DNA of 5,277 nucleotides from an uncultured Erysipelotrichaceae bacterium (lineage in GTDB: Bacteria > Bacillota_I > Bacilli_A > Erysipelotrichales > Erysipelotrichaceae), in assembly GCA_902782955.1 (NCBI GenBank), contig CACZPD010000056.1, forward strand, positions 1-5,277. Direction: 5' to 3'. Both the position numbers and the translations under genes were made by a program. Below, in pieces: positions 5,125 to 5,277 of this stretch. Numbering within the stretch: the first letter of the stretch is position 1; every line of letters begins with the position of its first letter. The notes under the pieces were generated by a model, which saw only the letters and a list, made by a program, of their open reading frames with translations, did not search any database and was not told the origin of the DNA.

Positions 5125-5277
5125 TCAGTCTTTCCGGTTCAGGAATTCTTCCATTTCCTTCATGAATGCATCATCGGATGCAGTCAGTGAAGGTTCCAGT
5201 GTCAATACCGGTACGTGTTCCTGCGGTTCTTCCGGTTTGTCAGGAACGACAGAAGGTTCCATGGTCAGTTCAATGGA
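5125..5277 (-). CDS. C-terminal end of an unidentified acidic protein (5' part outside the window)
   Basis: An open frame of 50 codons plus TGA (5127-5125) enters from the right edge. The visible tail is strongly acidic, with 13 Asp/Glu against 4 Lys/Arg, and rich in proline. It contains two similar short motifs, LTMEPS and LTLEPS, 21 residues apart. It ends in a probable short helix, DDAFMKEMEEFLNRKD. This looks like a disordered linker plus a terminal helix. The function cannot be told from this fragment. It is supported as coding by its regular wobble-position bias, its uninterrupted frame and its 3-nt spacing to the next gene, with which it is probably co-transcribed. Confidence 0.72.
   Translation of the reverse strand, partial: SIELTMEPSVVPDKPEEPQEHVPVLTLEPSLTASDDAFMKEMEEFLNRKD

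Noticed and set aside
1..5277. CRISPR arrays, tRNA or rRNA genes, insertion sequences, attachment sites
   Set aside because: I saw no regularly spaced direct repeats, no tRNA cloverleaf, no transposase or integrase motifs and no flanking terminal repeats around ardA.

Overview
The window looks like chromosomal DNA from a Bacillota (Firmicutes) bacterium of medium GC content. The strongest reason is a complete tRNA-sensing T-box leader with a sigma-A type promoter (TTGACA, 17 bp, TATAGT). Strong AGGAGG-type ribosome binding sites and intrinsic terminators fit the same group. An Erysipelotrichia or Clostridia member is plausible, but that finer placement is a guess. Every supported gene lies on the minus strand, so transcription runs from high to low coordinates.

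Right part (5277 to 4543): the last 50 codons of an unidentified acidic protein are followed after 3 nt by a complete 192-residue conserved protein of unknown function. Its stop codon lies inside the -35 box of the next promoter.

Centre (4546 to 1647): a methionine uptake operon. It has a promoter, a roughly 260-nt T-box leader whose specifier codon reads AUG (methionine), and then metQ (substrate-binding lipoprotein), metN (ATPase with a C-terminal NIL domain) and metI (permease). An intrinsic terminator closes it. A hairpin sits between metQ and metN. The leader should end transcription early when tRNA-Met is charged and allow read-through when uncharged tRNA-Met accumulates. The transporter would then be made during methionine starvation. 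NIL domains in this family are known to let intracellular methionine inhibit transport, which would add a second layer of control.

Left part (1618 to 1): an ArdA-like antirestriction protein begins only 28 bases after the T tract of the met terminator. A major facilitator transporter follows it, cut off by the window edge after 336 codons. The pair is closely spaced, with a 29-nt gap, and may share a transcript. No mobile-element genes, CRISPR arrays, tRNAs or rRNAs are visible. Most of the window is well-understood metabolism. The least explained items are the isolated ardA and the uncharacterised 192-residue protein.
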